Origin: JBGPGW01 sp046349515 | Lineage (GTDB): Bacteria; Pseudomonadota; Alphaproteobacteria; CADEGL01 | DNA length: 64,000 nucleotides | Assembly: GCA_046349515.1 (NCBI GenBank) | Contig: JAXMCE010000002.1 | Coordinates: 248,001 to 312,000, forward strand | Direction of reading: 5' to 3' | Part shown: positions 17,863 to 25,795 of the stretch, piece by piece | Layout of the letters: each line of letters opens with the position of its first letter | Numbering within the stretch: the stretch's first letter is position 1 | Translations under genes and position numbers: made by a program | Notes under the pieces: model-generated | What the model was told of the DNA's origin: nothing | What the model saw: only the letters and a program-made list of their open reading frames with translations | Database searches by the model: none

Positions 17863-18404
17863 GTTTCCCCCCATCGCTACCGGCAGAAGCGGCTGCCGAC
17901 CGACGACATCAACGAGGCAACGTTACCGGTCCGGGGTGTGGTATGCCACTCAAACCCACTTACCTCGCGCCACAGGCGAAAGCGAAGTTCCTCTCAAAAG
18001 ATCAATATGTTGCGAGAAGAAAGCCGGCCTCGAGGGCGCCACGGGGTCCGAAGCCGCGGCCAGGGGGGGCTGTGACAGCCGTCGCAGACGGCGATCGTCC
18101 GATGACTACAATGCCGCCGAAGAAAAGAAGAAGGGGGCCAGATTGCTTTGCCGAACGGCGACTTTTTTTCGACAAAGATATGCCGCAGCGTCGAAGTCGA
18201 AACCGATGGCGTACCATCCTTCGTCTGGAGACGACCATCTCTGTCTGTCGAGATGATCCGAAAGGTCTTGTTAACCGCTCCGATGTCGCGAAAGAAATGC
18301 ACGTTGTTAACCATTCGGCAGCTACTTATAGTCTTTACTCCTTTCGATAGCCCTTTTATGGACCTGTCCACCGGGGCGCCCCCTTTGACCGAAAAGTCCG
18401 GCGC
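17863..18404. promoter_or_regulatory. 542-bp divergent intergenic region
   Basis: No convincing ORF is seen between aqpZ (minus) and the response regulator (plus). The half nearer the regulator is AT-rich. It contains a direct repeat TTGTTAACC at 18268-18276 and 18304-18312 (start-to-start 36 bp). The second copy extends to TTAACCAT, the CtrA half-site 8-mer known from Caulobacter. These probably belong to the promoter of the regulator. Confidence 0.45.
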
Positions 18405-19082
18405 ATGAAGCTGCTGATTGCAGATGACCACGCGATGTTCCGCACAGCGGTCAGCGATCGGCTCGCGATCATGCTGGGTTCGAACACGCACGTCCTCCAA
18501 GCCGACAGTTACGCGAAGACGCTCGACCTCCTGCGTCAGGAAGGCGACATCGATCTCGCGATGGTCGACTTGTTCATGCCCGGATTCGACGGTTTCGAGG
18601 GCTTGAGCTCCTTGATGCGCGAGCACCCGAACCTGCCCGTGATCGTGCTCTCAGGCTCGAGCGATCCTGATCACCAGATCGAGGTCATCCGGCGCGGCGC
18701 ACGGGCCTATGTGGTCAAGGAGAAGTCGCTCAACACGCTCTGCCAGATCGTGGAGATCGTGCGCGACGGCGGTTCTTATTTTCCGCCGGAGCTCGTGGAA
18801 AAAGCGCTCCGCCTGGCGGAGGGCAAGGCCGAGCCGGCCTTCGGCCACCACAACAATATCGACGTGAACGACCAGCAGCGCGGCCTGACCGACCGCGAAC
18901 GGCAAATCCTTCAGCTCTTGGCGAAGGGCGCGTCGAACAAACTCATCGCACGCGAAATCCGAATTTCGGAAGGGACCGTGAAGGTCCATCTCCGCTCTAT
19001 TTTCCGCAAGCTCAACGTCCGGAACCGGACTCAGGCGGCGCTCATCGCCCGCGAGGACCACGCGCCGGACTCCCGCGGCTAA
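18405..19082 (+). CDS. NarL/LuxR-type response regulator, orphan
   Basis: The 225-residue protein starts at MKLLIADDHAMFRTAV with the receiver acidic pair (Asp-Asp) and the phosphoacceptor Asp in LAMVDLFMPGFDGFEG. The Lys is in YVVKEKSLNTL. The C-terminal LuxR helix-turn-helix is LTDRERQILQLLAKGASNKLIAREI, then SEGTVKVHLRSIFRKL. It binds DNA as a phosphorylated dimer in this family. No cognate kinase gene is adjacent. The next gene, convergent with it, is the sigma-54 activator; a second LuxR-type regulator is encoded at 29.8 kb. Confidence 0.88.
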   Translation: MKLLIADDHAMFRTAVSDRLAIMLGSNTHVLQADSYAKTLDLLRQEGDIDLAMVDLFMPGFDGFEGLSSLMREHPNLPVIVLSGSSDPDHQIEVIRRGARAYVVKEKSLNTLCQIVEIVRDGGSYFPPELVEKALRLAEGKAEPAFGHHNNIDVNDQQRGLTDRERQILQLLAKGASNKLIAREIRISEGTVKVHLRSIFRKLNVRNRTQAALIAREDHAPDSRG

Positions 19083-19220
19083 GCCCCAGGCGCGGGGCGC
19101 GTTCTGCGCGCCGCCAGACTCAATCGATGAAGCAAGATAGCCGCCGGGCTACGGAGGGACGCCTCACGGCGCGCCATCCCCGCCCGAATTGACACCGCCC
19201 CCGACGACGCGCCGTCAACG

Positions 19221-20408
19221 TCAGGCGCGCGCCGAATTCCGATCGATCCGGATCTCGTGGCGTTGGATCAAGCGATAGAGCGTCGGCCTCGAGATCCCAA
19301 GCGCCATCGCCGCGCGCTTGATGTTGAAATTGTTCCGCTCGAGCGTGCTGCGGACAAGACTCGCTTCCGCATCGGCGCGCACTTGGGTGAGGCCGGCCTC
19401 TTCCTCGGGCTTGGCTTGGCCGATCGGGCCGGAAAGTTCGAGATCCTCGAGGCCGATCGTGTTGGCACCCGACATGATCACGGCGCGACGGACGCAAGCG
19501 ATGAGCTCACGCACATTGCCAGGCCAGGCATAGCTGCAGAGAGCCTGTTCGGCCGCGGGATCGAAGCCGTGGACCGTGCGGTCCATTTCCTTGGCGAAGC
19601 GCTGCAGGAAGAACTTGGCGAGCAGCATGATGTCGCTGCCGCGCTTCCGGAGCGGCGGCATGTCGAGCGTGAGGACATTCAGGCGGTAGTAGAGGTCCTC
19701 GCGGAACCGCCCCTTCGCAACCGCCTCGCGCAGATTGACGTTCGTCGCCGCGACGACGCGAACATTCACGCGAATGGACTTGTTTCCACCTAGACGCTCG
19801 ATCGTCTTCTCCTGAAGGAAGCGGAGAAGATGGACCTGGGTCTCCGGCGGCAAATCGCCGATCTCGTCGAGGAACACCGTGCCGCCTTCGGCCGCTTCGA
19901 TGCGGCCGATCTTGCGCCCGATGGCGCCCGTGAACGCACCCTTCTCGTGCCCGAACAACTCCGACGCGATCAGGGTCGTCGGCAGCGCGCCGCAATTGAT
20001 CGCGATGAAGGGGCCCTTCGAAACCTGAGAACGCTCGTGGATCGCGCGCGCGGCAAGCTCCTTGCCCGTTCCGCTCTCGCCCATGATGAGAACCGGCGCA
20101 TCGGACACGGCGAACCGGCGGATGAGCTCGAAGAGACGCAGCATCGGCGGGCTCGCACCCACCATGTAGCCGTCCGAATTGGCCGCCGCTTCCGGCACCA
20201 CGGCCACGCTCGCGGCCGGCGCCTCCAGGAGGTGGGTGGCGTTCTCGACCCCATTGGCGATCGCCTGTAACAGGCGCTGGAAGAGAACAGGATCCGTGCG
20301 CGCCCATTCGAGGAGAAGGGAGGCCAGGCGGGCCGAACCCATGCGCGCGAGCGCCGATGCATCAAGGGACTGGGAAGAAGGGGAAGAGACGGTCGCCACG
20401 TACTCCAT
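19221..20408 (-). CDS. Sigma-54-dependent transcriptional activator without receiver domain
   Basis: The 395-residue bacterial enhancer-binding protein has a short N-terminus of about 85 residues with no recognisable sensor. A complete AAA+ domain follows: Walker A GESGTGKE, the sigma-54-contact loop GAFTGA in HEKGAFTGAIG, Walker B GGTVFLDEIGDL, and YAWPGNVREL. A Fis-type HTH is at the C-terminus (NNFNIKRAAMALGISRPTLYRLIQ). Without a receiver it may be active by default or controlled by expression or a partner. It sits at the edge of the amyloid-like locus whose two major genes carry sigma-54 promoters, so it is the prime candidate for their activator. Its own upstream region has the same motifs as those promoters. 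Confidence 0.9.
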   Translation of the reverse strand: MEYVATVSSPSSQSLDASALARMGSARLASLLLEWARTDPVLFQRLLQAIANGVENATHLLEAPAASVAVVPEAAANSDGYMVGASPPMLRLFELIRRFAVSDAPVLIMGESGTGKELAARAIHERSQVSKGPFIAINCGALPTTLIASELFGHEKGAFTGAIGRKIGRIEAAEGGTVFLDEIGDLPPETQVHLLRFLQEKTIERLGGNKSIRVNVRVVAATNVNLREAVAKGRFREDLYYRLNVLTLDMPPLRKRGSDIMLLAKFFLQRFAKEMDRTVHGFDPAAEQALCSYAWPGNVRELIACVRRAVIMSGANTIGLEDLELSGPIGQAKPEEEAGLTQVRADAEASLVRSTLERNNFNIKRAAMALGISRPTLYRLIQRHEIRIDRNSARA

Positions 20409-20504
20409 GCACGAAGCTCCAATCAGTTTGTTTGTCGCGCCTCCTTCGTCTCACTTTCGACACATCGGGCAGCGCGTTGTGTCTCAAATCTAAGCCATTG
20501 GGGT

Positions 20505-20654
20505 CGGACACTGCGAGCGGGCAAAGAGCCTATGCCGCTCGGGTTACACTGGCCTATCTCCTTTGGGTAAAGCCCTGATCGGAAGGTGTGATGTGCGTCA
20601 CACCGCCATGCGCACGGGCAGAGGAAACGCGCCGACGCAGACTGTTCGTGTAAC
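20505..20654. promoter_or_regulatory. CGGACACT, GTTACAC and GTGTAAC half-sites upstream of the sigma-54 activator gene
   Basis: CGGACACT is at 20505-20512, GTTACAC at 20543-20549 and GTGTAAC at 20648-20654. The same three words occur together upstream of both sigma-54 promoters (26689-26728 and 27830-27888). This suggests binding sites of one regulator, perhaps the activator itself (autoregulation). No sigma-54 promoter with correct 10-base spacing was found here. Confidence 0.5.
20585..20604. promoter_or_regulatory. Perfect CRP-type palindrome
   Basis: GGTGTGA, six bases, TCACACC: arms of seven bases with the TGTGA-N6-TCACA core, which is the classical cAMP-CRP operator. It lies about 180 bp upstream of the activator start (20408). 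Alphaproteobacterial CRP/FNR-family proteins recognise similar sites. Which protein binds is unknown. Confidence 0.55.
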
Positions 20655-20786
20655 GACTGTGAAACGGGAATGACACGGGCGACAAAGGGACAAATCGGCC
20701 ACGGCGCCACTAACCGAGTGCGTAGGTGAAACCCGCCTCTCGCGCGCCGGTGAATTGCTGTTGCGCTCGATCGTTAAGAAACAGAA

Positions 20787-20811
20787 ACGGCCCGCTCGGG
20801 GAGCGGGCCGT
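20787..20811 (-). terminator. Rho-independent terminator downstream of the 20855 gene
   Basis: On the minus strand a 10-bp GC stem (ACGGCCCGCT and its complement, 5-base loop) is followed by TTTCTGTTTCTT. It lies 43 bp after the stop of the last amyloid-locus gene, so it marks the end of that operon. Confidence 0.75.
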
Positions 20812-20854
20812 CATGCAAATGTCTCAAGCAAAAGGCGCTCGGGAGACTGGTTAA

Positions 20855-21307
20855 CTATTTCAACCCGCCCAGACCGCCGCCAATGCCGCCCAGCGCACCG
20901 AGACCGCCGCCACCGCCGACGCCCGCGACCGTACCCAGGACGCTACCCACGCCGCCAGTCGTCGCAATTTGGCCGCCCAGCGAGTTCGAAGCGCCGAACA
21001 GGGACCCGATGACCCCCGTCGTCACACCCACCGCTGTAAGGCCGGATCCGACGCCCGTGTTGCAGCTCTCGAGCGAGACGGTATTCGTCTGGGCCGACAC
21101 CGAGCCGAGATCGACGACGTTCGTGCCTTGCTGGCTATAGGCGGGAACATTCGCCTTGCTCCGCTGCCACGCCGTTGTGTTGTCCAAGGAGTTCTGGTCG
21201 ACGGCTTTTTGGTCGACCGCGAAGGAATCGACGGCGCTGGCCACACCGCTGGAAAGGGCGACGGCCCCAACCGCTAGAGCTAGCATCCACATTGTTGTTC
21301 TTTTCAT
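20855..21307 (-). CDS. Secreted glycine-rich protein, amyloid-locus member
   Basis: The 150-residue product starts MKRTTMWMLALAVGAVALSSGVASA, a clear Sec signal peptide. The mature part has Asn/Gln/Ser-rich segments (SQQGTNVVDLGSVSAQTNTVSLES), one Cys, and a C-terminus of very low complexity built almost only of Gly, Leu and Val with GGG runs. I do not recognise the family. The composition (Gly-rich tail, N/Q/S) and its place as last gene before a terminator, directly after the FapF-like exporter, suggest an exported fibre-associated or adhesive protein. The ATG at 21307 is preferred over 21340 because the signal peptide begins there. Confidence 0.7.
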   Translation of the reverse strand: MKRTTMWMLALAVGAVALSSGVASAVDSFAVDQKAVDQNSLDNTTAWQRSKANVPAYSQQGTNVVDLGSVSAQTNTVSLESCNTGVGSGLTAVGVTTGVIGSLFGASNSLGGQIATTGGVGSVLGTVAGVGGGGGLGALGGIGGGLGGLK

Positions 21308-21452
21308 GACGCCCACCCCGTGTCGCGCACAGAAATCCACGCCGTATTAAGGCGCGAACGGGCGTAAAGAGGCAACGGAGCAACCGAAGTAGCCCGAAGG
21401 AGGGACCAGGGAGAGCGAGGGCCGGCCGGCCGTTGTTGAGGATAGGGTCGGC

Positions 21453-22865
21453 CTAGAATACCTGGAGGCGCACAGGGACGCGGAACAGGATGCGAAGGTC
21501 AGGTGCGTCCTTCGTCGCACCGATCGCGACGCCCAAATTCACGCTCGTCGAATCCGTGAGCCGATAGGAGAAGCCCAGGTTGTAGGACCCGACGTCGAAC
21601 TCGGATCCGGCGATCGCCTGGCCGCCCTGTTTCGACTGCTTGAAATGGGTGAAGTCGAAGCCCGTGCTGAACGATGCGCGCTCGTTGATTCCAAAGCCCA
21701 TGCCGAGCGACCCGCCGATGCCGTCACCCGGATCGAGTCTTGTCGTCAGCGGCACGTTGCCGGTTCCAGGGCTTGGCTGCAACGTCACCGTCCGCGGGAC
21801 GTTGATGAGGTATTTCAGGTTCCCGAAGAAGACGACCGGGTCCGACGGGAAGATCGCGGTCACGCTGGGCTCCCACGACTCGAAGCCCGTGCCAACCGGC
21901 TGCTGTGTCTGCAACCCGTTGTTGGGATCAACGCCGACCTGGAACGGATCTTTGCCGTTCCGCGCCTTGTAGCGCAGGTTGCCGACGAAGAACGGCCAAC
22001 CGCCCGTGCCGTCATTGACCTGATAGTGGACGCCGGCCTCGATGTCGCCGATACCGCTGCCGTCCGTCTGGCTCGTGAAGGTACCGCCCCCCGCGCCCGC
22101 GAGTGCCTGGGCGCTCGTCGAGTTCTGCGAGCGCACATAGGGCACTTTGGCGTCGACTTCGAGGCGGTTCGTGATGCCGGCGCGACCCGTCAGCGCGTAG
22201 GTCTGCGTGTAGGTATTGACCGTCCGCACGTCGAGGTTGCCGATCGTGACGCCGGGAACGACCGTGATGCCGTTGACGAGGAACTGGTTGTTGTTGTCGG
22301 TCAAGTACTCGAAGGACGGTTCGATGACGACCATGCCCCGCGGCGTGAGCACGCCGCCCTCGTCCACCAAGGCCTGGGGCAACTCAGGCCGCTGCTCGGG
22401 CTGCTTTTGCGGGGCCGCGCCCTGGGTGCTCTGTCCTGTTCCGGGCGTCGGTTGCTGGGTCCGCGTGACGCCGCTCGTGCCCGCGTCGCCGGCCGTGCGC
22501 CCGGTCGAATAGGAGACGGGCAGCTTGGACGGCGCCTTCGATGTCGAGCCAACTGGACGCGGGCCGTCGCCATAGAAGACCGCACGCAGCGAGTCCAACT
22601 GCTCGCGCTGATCGGTCAAGACGTTCTGCTGAAGCTGGAGCTGCTTGGCCTGCTCCTGGAGCACTTTCTGCTGCTCCTCGAGCAGCTTTCGCTGCTTCTC
22701 AAGCTCGTCGTGGAGTTGCTTCAGATCGGTCGCCGATGCCGCCGGCGACTGATCAACCGCCATCGCCGGAACCGACATCGCGATGCCGGCCGCAGCCAGC
22801 ATGATATGGAAAAGCGGGCGACAGATGAGGGATTTGGCCCGCGCACTTTCGCCGCTCACACCCAC
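21453..22865 (-). CDS. FapF-like outer-membrane beta-barrel with N-terminal coiled coil
   Basis: About 470 residues. An N-terminal signal peptide (RAKSLICRPLFHIMLAAAGI) ends near AMA. A Gln/Glu/Leu-rich coiled coil follows at residues about 46-96 (LKQLHDELEKQRKLLEEQQ and on). Then comes a Gly/Thr/Pro/Gln linker, and from about 175 alternating amphipathic strands ending in the terminal Phe (VPVRLQVF) typical of BAM substrates. Pseudomonas FapF has this same plan, a trimeric barrel gated by a coiled coil, and exports the amyloid subunits. The start is uncertain: GTG at 22865 lies eight bases after GGGGGG; GTG at 22871 or 22859 and ATG at 22802 are alternatives. It might instead be annotated as a generic outer-membrane transporter. 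Confidence 0.72.
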   Translation of the reverse strand: MGVSGESARAKSLICRPLFHIMLAAAGIAMSVPAMAVDQSPAASATDLKQLHDELEKQRKLLEEQQKVLQEQAKQLQLQQNVLTDQREQLDSLRAVFYGDGPRPVGSTSKAPSKLPVSYSTGRTAGDAGTSGVTRTQQPTPGTGQSTQGAAPQKQPEQRPELPQALVDEGGVLTPRGMVVIEPSFEYLTDNNNQFLVNGITVVPGVTIGNLDVRTVNTYTQTYALTGRAGITNRLEVDAKVPYVRSQNSTSAQALAGAGGGTFTSQTDGSGIGDIEAGVHYQVNDGTGGWPFFVGNLRYKARNGKDPFQVGVDPNNGLQTQQPVGTGFESWEPSVTAIFPSDPVVFFGNLKYLINVPRTVTLQPSPGTGNVPLTTRLDPGDGIGGSLGMGFGINERASFSTGFDFTHFKQSKQGGQAIAGSEFDVGSYNLGFSYRLTDSTSVNLGVAIGATKDAPDLRILFRVPVRLQVF

Positions 22866-23183
22866 GCGCACTACCCCCCGATCTCGAATGACGTCCCCAC
22901 GTCGCGCACCCTCGCGGGCCCGAAGCATTTTGCTAGATATCACGGAGTGTTCTTTTGGGACCACACGAAACAGCATGATTACAAGCCCTTTTGGCCAAAC
23001 TCCCCAGCTCGTTGCAATTATGCAACATGCCGGCTAGCGATTCTTACTCTCCGCATTTCCGGGACGCTCCAACCAATGCAAGGCGACCTCGCCCGGATTC
23101 GAACCACCGAGCCCTTGAAATGCAAAGACCCGGCAGAAGATTTCTGCCGGGCCTTTTCCACAATCTCGCCGATGCAGGGCCGG
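22866..23183. other. 318-bp intergenic region before the FapF-like gene
   Basis: No ORF is credible here. It holds the hairpin at 23129-23151 and, on the minus strand near 23090-23110, a hairpin with GGTTCGAATCC that resembles a tRNA T-arm but belongs to no complete tRNA. No sigma-54 promoter with proper spacing is seen. Confidence 0.5.
23129..23151 (-). terminator. Hairpin terminator after the 23184 gene
   Basis: A perfect 10-bp stem (CCCGGCAGAA and complement) has a 3-base loop. On the minus strand it is followed by TCTTTGCATTTC, moderately T-rich; on the plus strand CCTTTT follows. It lies 32 bp after the stop at 23184. Confidence 0.65.
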
Positions 23184-23504
23184 TCAATTGCGCACGTTCG
23201 TACTCTGCATCCCGGTGCCGACGTTGTTCGCACCGCTGTTCTGAGTCCGGCCCTTGGACACCTCGTCCCACAGAATGACAGCGACCGGTCCGCCGGCCTG
23301 GGTCCGCGCCTGAGGCATGGGAATGCTTGCCCCAGAGCCACGCTGCTCATCAAGGTCGACAAGGCTCAGGGAATCGCCAACCGCTACCGCCGAAGGGACC
23401 CGATTCCCTTCGGTCAAGTATGCGAGGTCCTGGCCCGCGATCGCCGTCACCGACCACGCGAGTCCGCCCGCCAAAATGGTGAAGAAGAGTGCCTTCCGTG
23501 CCAT
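23184..23504 (-). CDS. Small secreted protein of the amyloid-like locus
   Basis: The 106-residue product begins MARKALFFTILAGGLAWSV, a Sec signal ending near IAG. The mature part is about 80 residues and ends in the Asn/Gly/Ser-rich tail TQNSGANNVGTGMQSTNVRN, in which NSGANNV echoes the NNGNNV core of the amyloid repeats. No catalytic motif is seen. A minor or nucleator subunit (FapB/FapE-like role) is possible. Upstream at 23596-23603 the minus strand has TTAACCAT, a CtrA half-site word. It lies between the FapF-like gene and the double-glycine protein gene, all on the minus strand. Confidence 0.65.
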   Translation of the reverse strand: MARKALFFTILAGGLAWSVTAIAGQDLAYLTEGNRVPSAVAVGDSLSLVDLDEQRGSGASIPMPQARTQAGGPVAVILWDEVSKGRTQNSGANNVGTGMQSTNVRN

Positions 23505-23622
23505 CACAAACCCCCGCCACCCACCTCCTCTATCCAAGTCTTTTCGGCTTCTTCTTTAACTTTCGATGATAAGACGCTCGACCGCTTTTGCAAGCATGGT
23601 TAACGCCCCTACCCATTCTGGC

Positions 23623-24543
23623 TTAGCGGTGGAACCTGCCCGAGCGCAAAGCGTCCATCGCCCGCACGTTCATGACGAGGTTGCGAAGCTGCGAGGTCAG
23701 GCCGCTCACGTTCAGATTGATATTCGCGAGCGATTGAATGTTCTGACTGTTCGCGCCGTTCTGCACCAAGCTCATCACGCCGCTACTGTTGATCGAGAAG
23801 GCCATCCTGGTCTGACCGTTGTTGAACGTCCGGTCCACGAGGGCGCCCTTCGGCAACTGAGTCAAAATCTCGGTGGTCTGCGTCTGCTGCGTACCACCCT
23901 GGACGTTCGACAAGTGAGTAATCGCGATGGGATCCGTGCCGACATTCGTCAAGGGCATGGTGAACTTGTCGACGATCACACCGTTCAGCATGTTCACGAG
24001 CTCGAAGCCGAACCGGACCGTCATGCCGCCGACGTCGAAGCCGCCGCGCATGTTGTCGAGCTCGGCCGAATCGACGGCCGCCAGCTCTTCGAACTCGCGC
24101 ACGCGCTGGGCGCGCGGCGTTTCGGTCACCGGATCGGGCTCGCCTGCCGATGGCACGCCGACCGCGGCCGCATGGGCCGTCGCCAAGGTGGTTGGCGACA
24201 TGGGCTCGCCGAGCAGCGTCAGCTGGCGATAGGAGGGCTGAGGTGCCGCTTCTTCTTCGCCCTTCGTGTCGGCGGAACCGACCGCCGCGAGATCGTGGTA
24301 CCGCCCGGCAGCCCAGCCATCCGCCTGAGCGACGTCACCGCAATCGGCGGCCACCGGGGTACGAGCCGCCCCGTCCGCCACTGTATTCACGCTCGAGCCG
24401 TTGAGCGCAGCCAATTCTTCGGGAGTCGCCACAAGCGCGTTTGCCGCTTGCGTGCCCAGCACCATGACGGTTGCCAACGCCGAGCCCCCGGCGAGCAGCA
24501 TCCGTATGGAGCGGTTACGCTCCCCACGAGCCAATTTGTCCAT
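23623..24543 (-). CDS. Secreted protein with internal double-glycine motif and degenerate amyloid repeat
   Basis: The 306-residue product starts MDKLARGERNRSIRMLLAGG with a long basic n-region and a signal peptide ending near ANA. Residues about 155-168 read AAVDSAELDNMRGG, which matches the leader pattern cut by C39 peptidases after Gly-Gly. The adjacent upstream gene (16-bp spacing) encodes a C39 protease. Near the C-terminus SSGVMSLVQNGANSQNIQS aligns with the amyloid repeat core (GLINVNQNNGNNVSQ). No known domain is recognised. I infer a fibre component or accessory protein processed by the neighbouring protease, but no family assignment is possible by eye. Confidence 0.7.
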   Translation of the reverse strand: MDKLARGERNRSIRMLLAGGSALATVMVLGTQAANALVATPEELAALNGSSVNTVADGAARTPVAADCGDVAQADGWAAGRYHDLAAVGSADTKGEEEAAPQPSYRQLTLLGEPMSPTTLATAHAAAVGVPSAGEPDPVTETPRAQRVREFEELAAVDSAELDNMRGGFDVGGMTVRFGFELVNMLNGVIVDKFTMPLTNVGTDPIAITHLSNVQGGTQQTQTTEILTQLPKGALVDRTFNNGQTRMAFSINSSGVMSLVQNGANSQNIQSLANINLNVSGLTSQLRNLVMNVRAMDALRSGRFHR

Positions 24544-24559
24544 AACGAGCCCTTCCTCT

Positions 24560-25282
24560 CTAGAACTGGTTGGTCGGCCGCAGGTTGAGCATGAAGCCAG
24601 AGAGACTCGGCTGCAGCTCTCGTGCGAGTTGGACCGGTGCTTTTGGCAGGGCAGCCCAATCCTCGGCTCGGTTGAAGGATGCCTGGGCCGTGCCTGCCTC
24701 ATCGAGAACCACGAAGAGAATGTGGTTCCAGGAATTCTCGAACTCCTCCCTATTCATCACTTTGGTTCCGGTCGACGGGTCGGACATGAGGATCCGCGAG
24801 CCCTCGATACCCTTGATCACCACGAAGTGCATGTAGCCATTCACGTTGAGCAGCGTGATGGCCGGCACCTTCGCCTTGAGCAGACGGTCGACATCGGAAC
24901 GGAAGCCGTTCGAACGCAGGCCCCGGCGCTCAAGGAACTTCTGCATGTCGAGCATGGAGAAGCCTTCCTTGCGGATCTTCTCCTGATCGCCTGCCTCCCA
25001 CATTTCCTTGAACACTTCGGTCTCGTCGACCGGCATGTTGTAGTGGTGCGTCAACAGGGTCGCCACAGCCGCCGAGCCACAGCTGAAGTCGTACTGCTGA
25101 CGAATCGTACGCTTGAACTTGAGTTCCTGGAGGGACGAAACCCTATTGATTCGGTAGTTCGTGCCACCGACATCGCCGCTGTAATAGATATCGCCGGCGC
25201 GCGCCGTCGAAGGAGCACCTGCTCCCCAAGCGGCGAAAGCCAGCACTGCGAGCGCAACGCCGTACCTGAGCGATGTCTTCAT
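24560..25282 (-). CDS. Secreted C39-family cysteine protease, FapD-like
   Basis: The 240-residue product has a signal peptide (MKTSLRYGVALAVLAFAAWG, cleavage near ARA) followed by a peptidase C39 domain. The triad is visible: Cys68 in QYDFSCGSAAVATLL, His152 in YMHFVVIKG and Asp168 in ILMSDPSTG. Unlike bacteriocin exporters it has no ABC-transporter portion, so it is a free periplasmic enzyme, as FapD is in the Pseudomonas Fap system, where it is required for fibre biogenesis. Genes before and after it encode a repeat-bearing small protein (58 bp upstream) and a secreted protein with a double-glycine motif (its possible substrate). Confidence 0.85.
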   Translation of the reverse strand: MKTSLRYGVALAVLAFAAWGAGAPSTARAGDIYYSGDVGGTNYRINRVSSLQELKFKRTIRQQYDFSCGSAAVATLLTHHYNMPVDETEVFKEMWEAGDQEKIRKEGFSMLDMQKFLERRGLRSNGFRSDVDRLLKAKVPAITLLNVNGYMHFVVIKGIEGSRILMSDPSTGTKVMNREEFENSWNHILFVVLDEAGTAQASFNRAEDWAALPKAPVQLARELQPSLSGFMLNLRPTNQF

Positions 25283-25339
25283 GTTAGCCCCCTCCGTGGC
25301 GGCATTTCGAGACGCCGAGCGGCGTCGCCAATGGGTACG

Positions 25340-25672
25340 TCAGTTACCCAACTTGATCGTCATCGTGATGGCTTGCTGGAACGACACGTTGTTGCCCGAG
25401 TTCTGGCCAACGATCATCAAGCCCTGGGAGTTGCCGAACGAGCCCGCAATTCCATTCGCGCCCGTGTAGCCGGAAATCGTCCCATTGTTGATGACCGAGG
25501 CTTCCTGCTCGGTCACGGTCTCAGATCCCTTCGCCCGCTGGCCGAGAAGATCGCCTTCGCCGACCGTCTGGCCACCGAGAAGAGCCGACACATCGTCGGC
25601 CATGGCCGGCGCGCCCAAGAAGCCCACCGAACAGACCGCTCCCACAAACGCCAGTACCGCGATCGATTTCAT
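25340..25672 (-). CDS. Small single-repeat amyloid-like subunit (FapB/FapE-like)
   Basis: The 110-residue product starts at ATG 25672 (MKSIAVLAFVGAVCSVGFLG), with a signal peptide ending at AMA-DD. The mature protein is about 85 residues and ends in a single copy of the locus repeat: GSFGNSQGLMIVGQNSGNNV from residue 77. The same GSF-x3-GL-x2-V-x-QN-x-GNNV spacing is seen twice in each larger paralog. A minor or nucleating subunit is the natural inference. It follows the larger amyloid gene after about 120 bp, with a GC hairpin between them, so its level may depend on read-through. Confidence 0.75.
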   Translation of the reverse strand: MKSIAVLAFVGAVCSVGFLGAPAMADDVSALLGGQTVGEGDLLGQRAKGSETVTEQEASVINNGTISGYTGANGIAGSFGNSQGLMIVGQNSGNNVSFQQAITMTIKLGN

Positions 25673-25735
25673 GTCTCTCACCCTTCTCATTTTCAGCCCC
25701 GTACCTGAGGCTGTTGTTCTTCTTCGGTGCGGAGA

Positions 25736-25761
25736 ACCGGCGGGGCTTTCACCCCGCCGGT
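25736..25761 (-). terminator. GC hairpin after first amyloid-like gene
   Basis: A 10-bp stem ACCGGCGGGG/CCCCGCCGGT with a 6-base loop lies 35 bp after the stop at 25796. The minus-strand sequence after it lacks a T-run (TTCTCCGC), so termination is probably partial, letting transcription continue into 25672 and beyond. A smaller hairpin (ATCGCAA-GCGA-TTGCGAT) precedes it at about 25772-25790. It is the counterpart of the terminator at 26748-26777. Confidence 0.6.
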
Positions 25762-25795
25762 ATCCGTTCGTGATCGCAATCGCTTGCGATGTATC

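Larger units (their letters stand above)
20409..20854. other. 446-bp intergenic region upstream of the sigma-54 activator
   Basis: No credible ORF. The region holds putative activator half-sites, a CRP/FNR-like palindrome and the terminator of the gene at 20855, each listed separately. Confidence 0.6.

Noticed and set aside
20515..20545. Possible sigma-54 promoter before the activator gene
   Set aside because: GG and GC elements are 12 bases apart instead of 10.
23085..23115. GGTTCGAATCC on the minus strand resembling a tRNA T-arm
   Set aside because: Only a partial T-stem can pair, and no acceptor stem, D-arm or anticodon arm fits on either side. It is not a tRNA; a decayed tRNA end or chance hairpin is possible.
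21645..23603. Plus-strand frame of 652 codons opposite the FapF-like gene
   Set aside because: Antisense frame with no recognisable domain; it runs through two intergenic hairpins and a small gene on the other strand.
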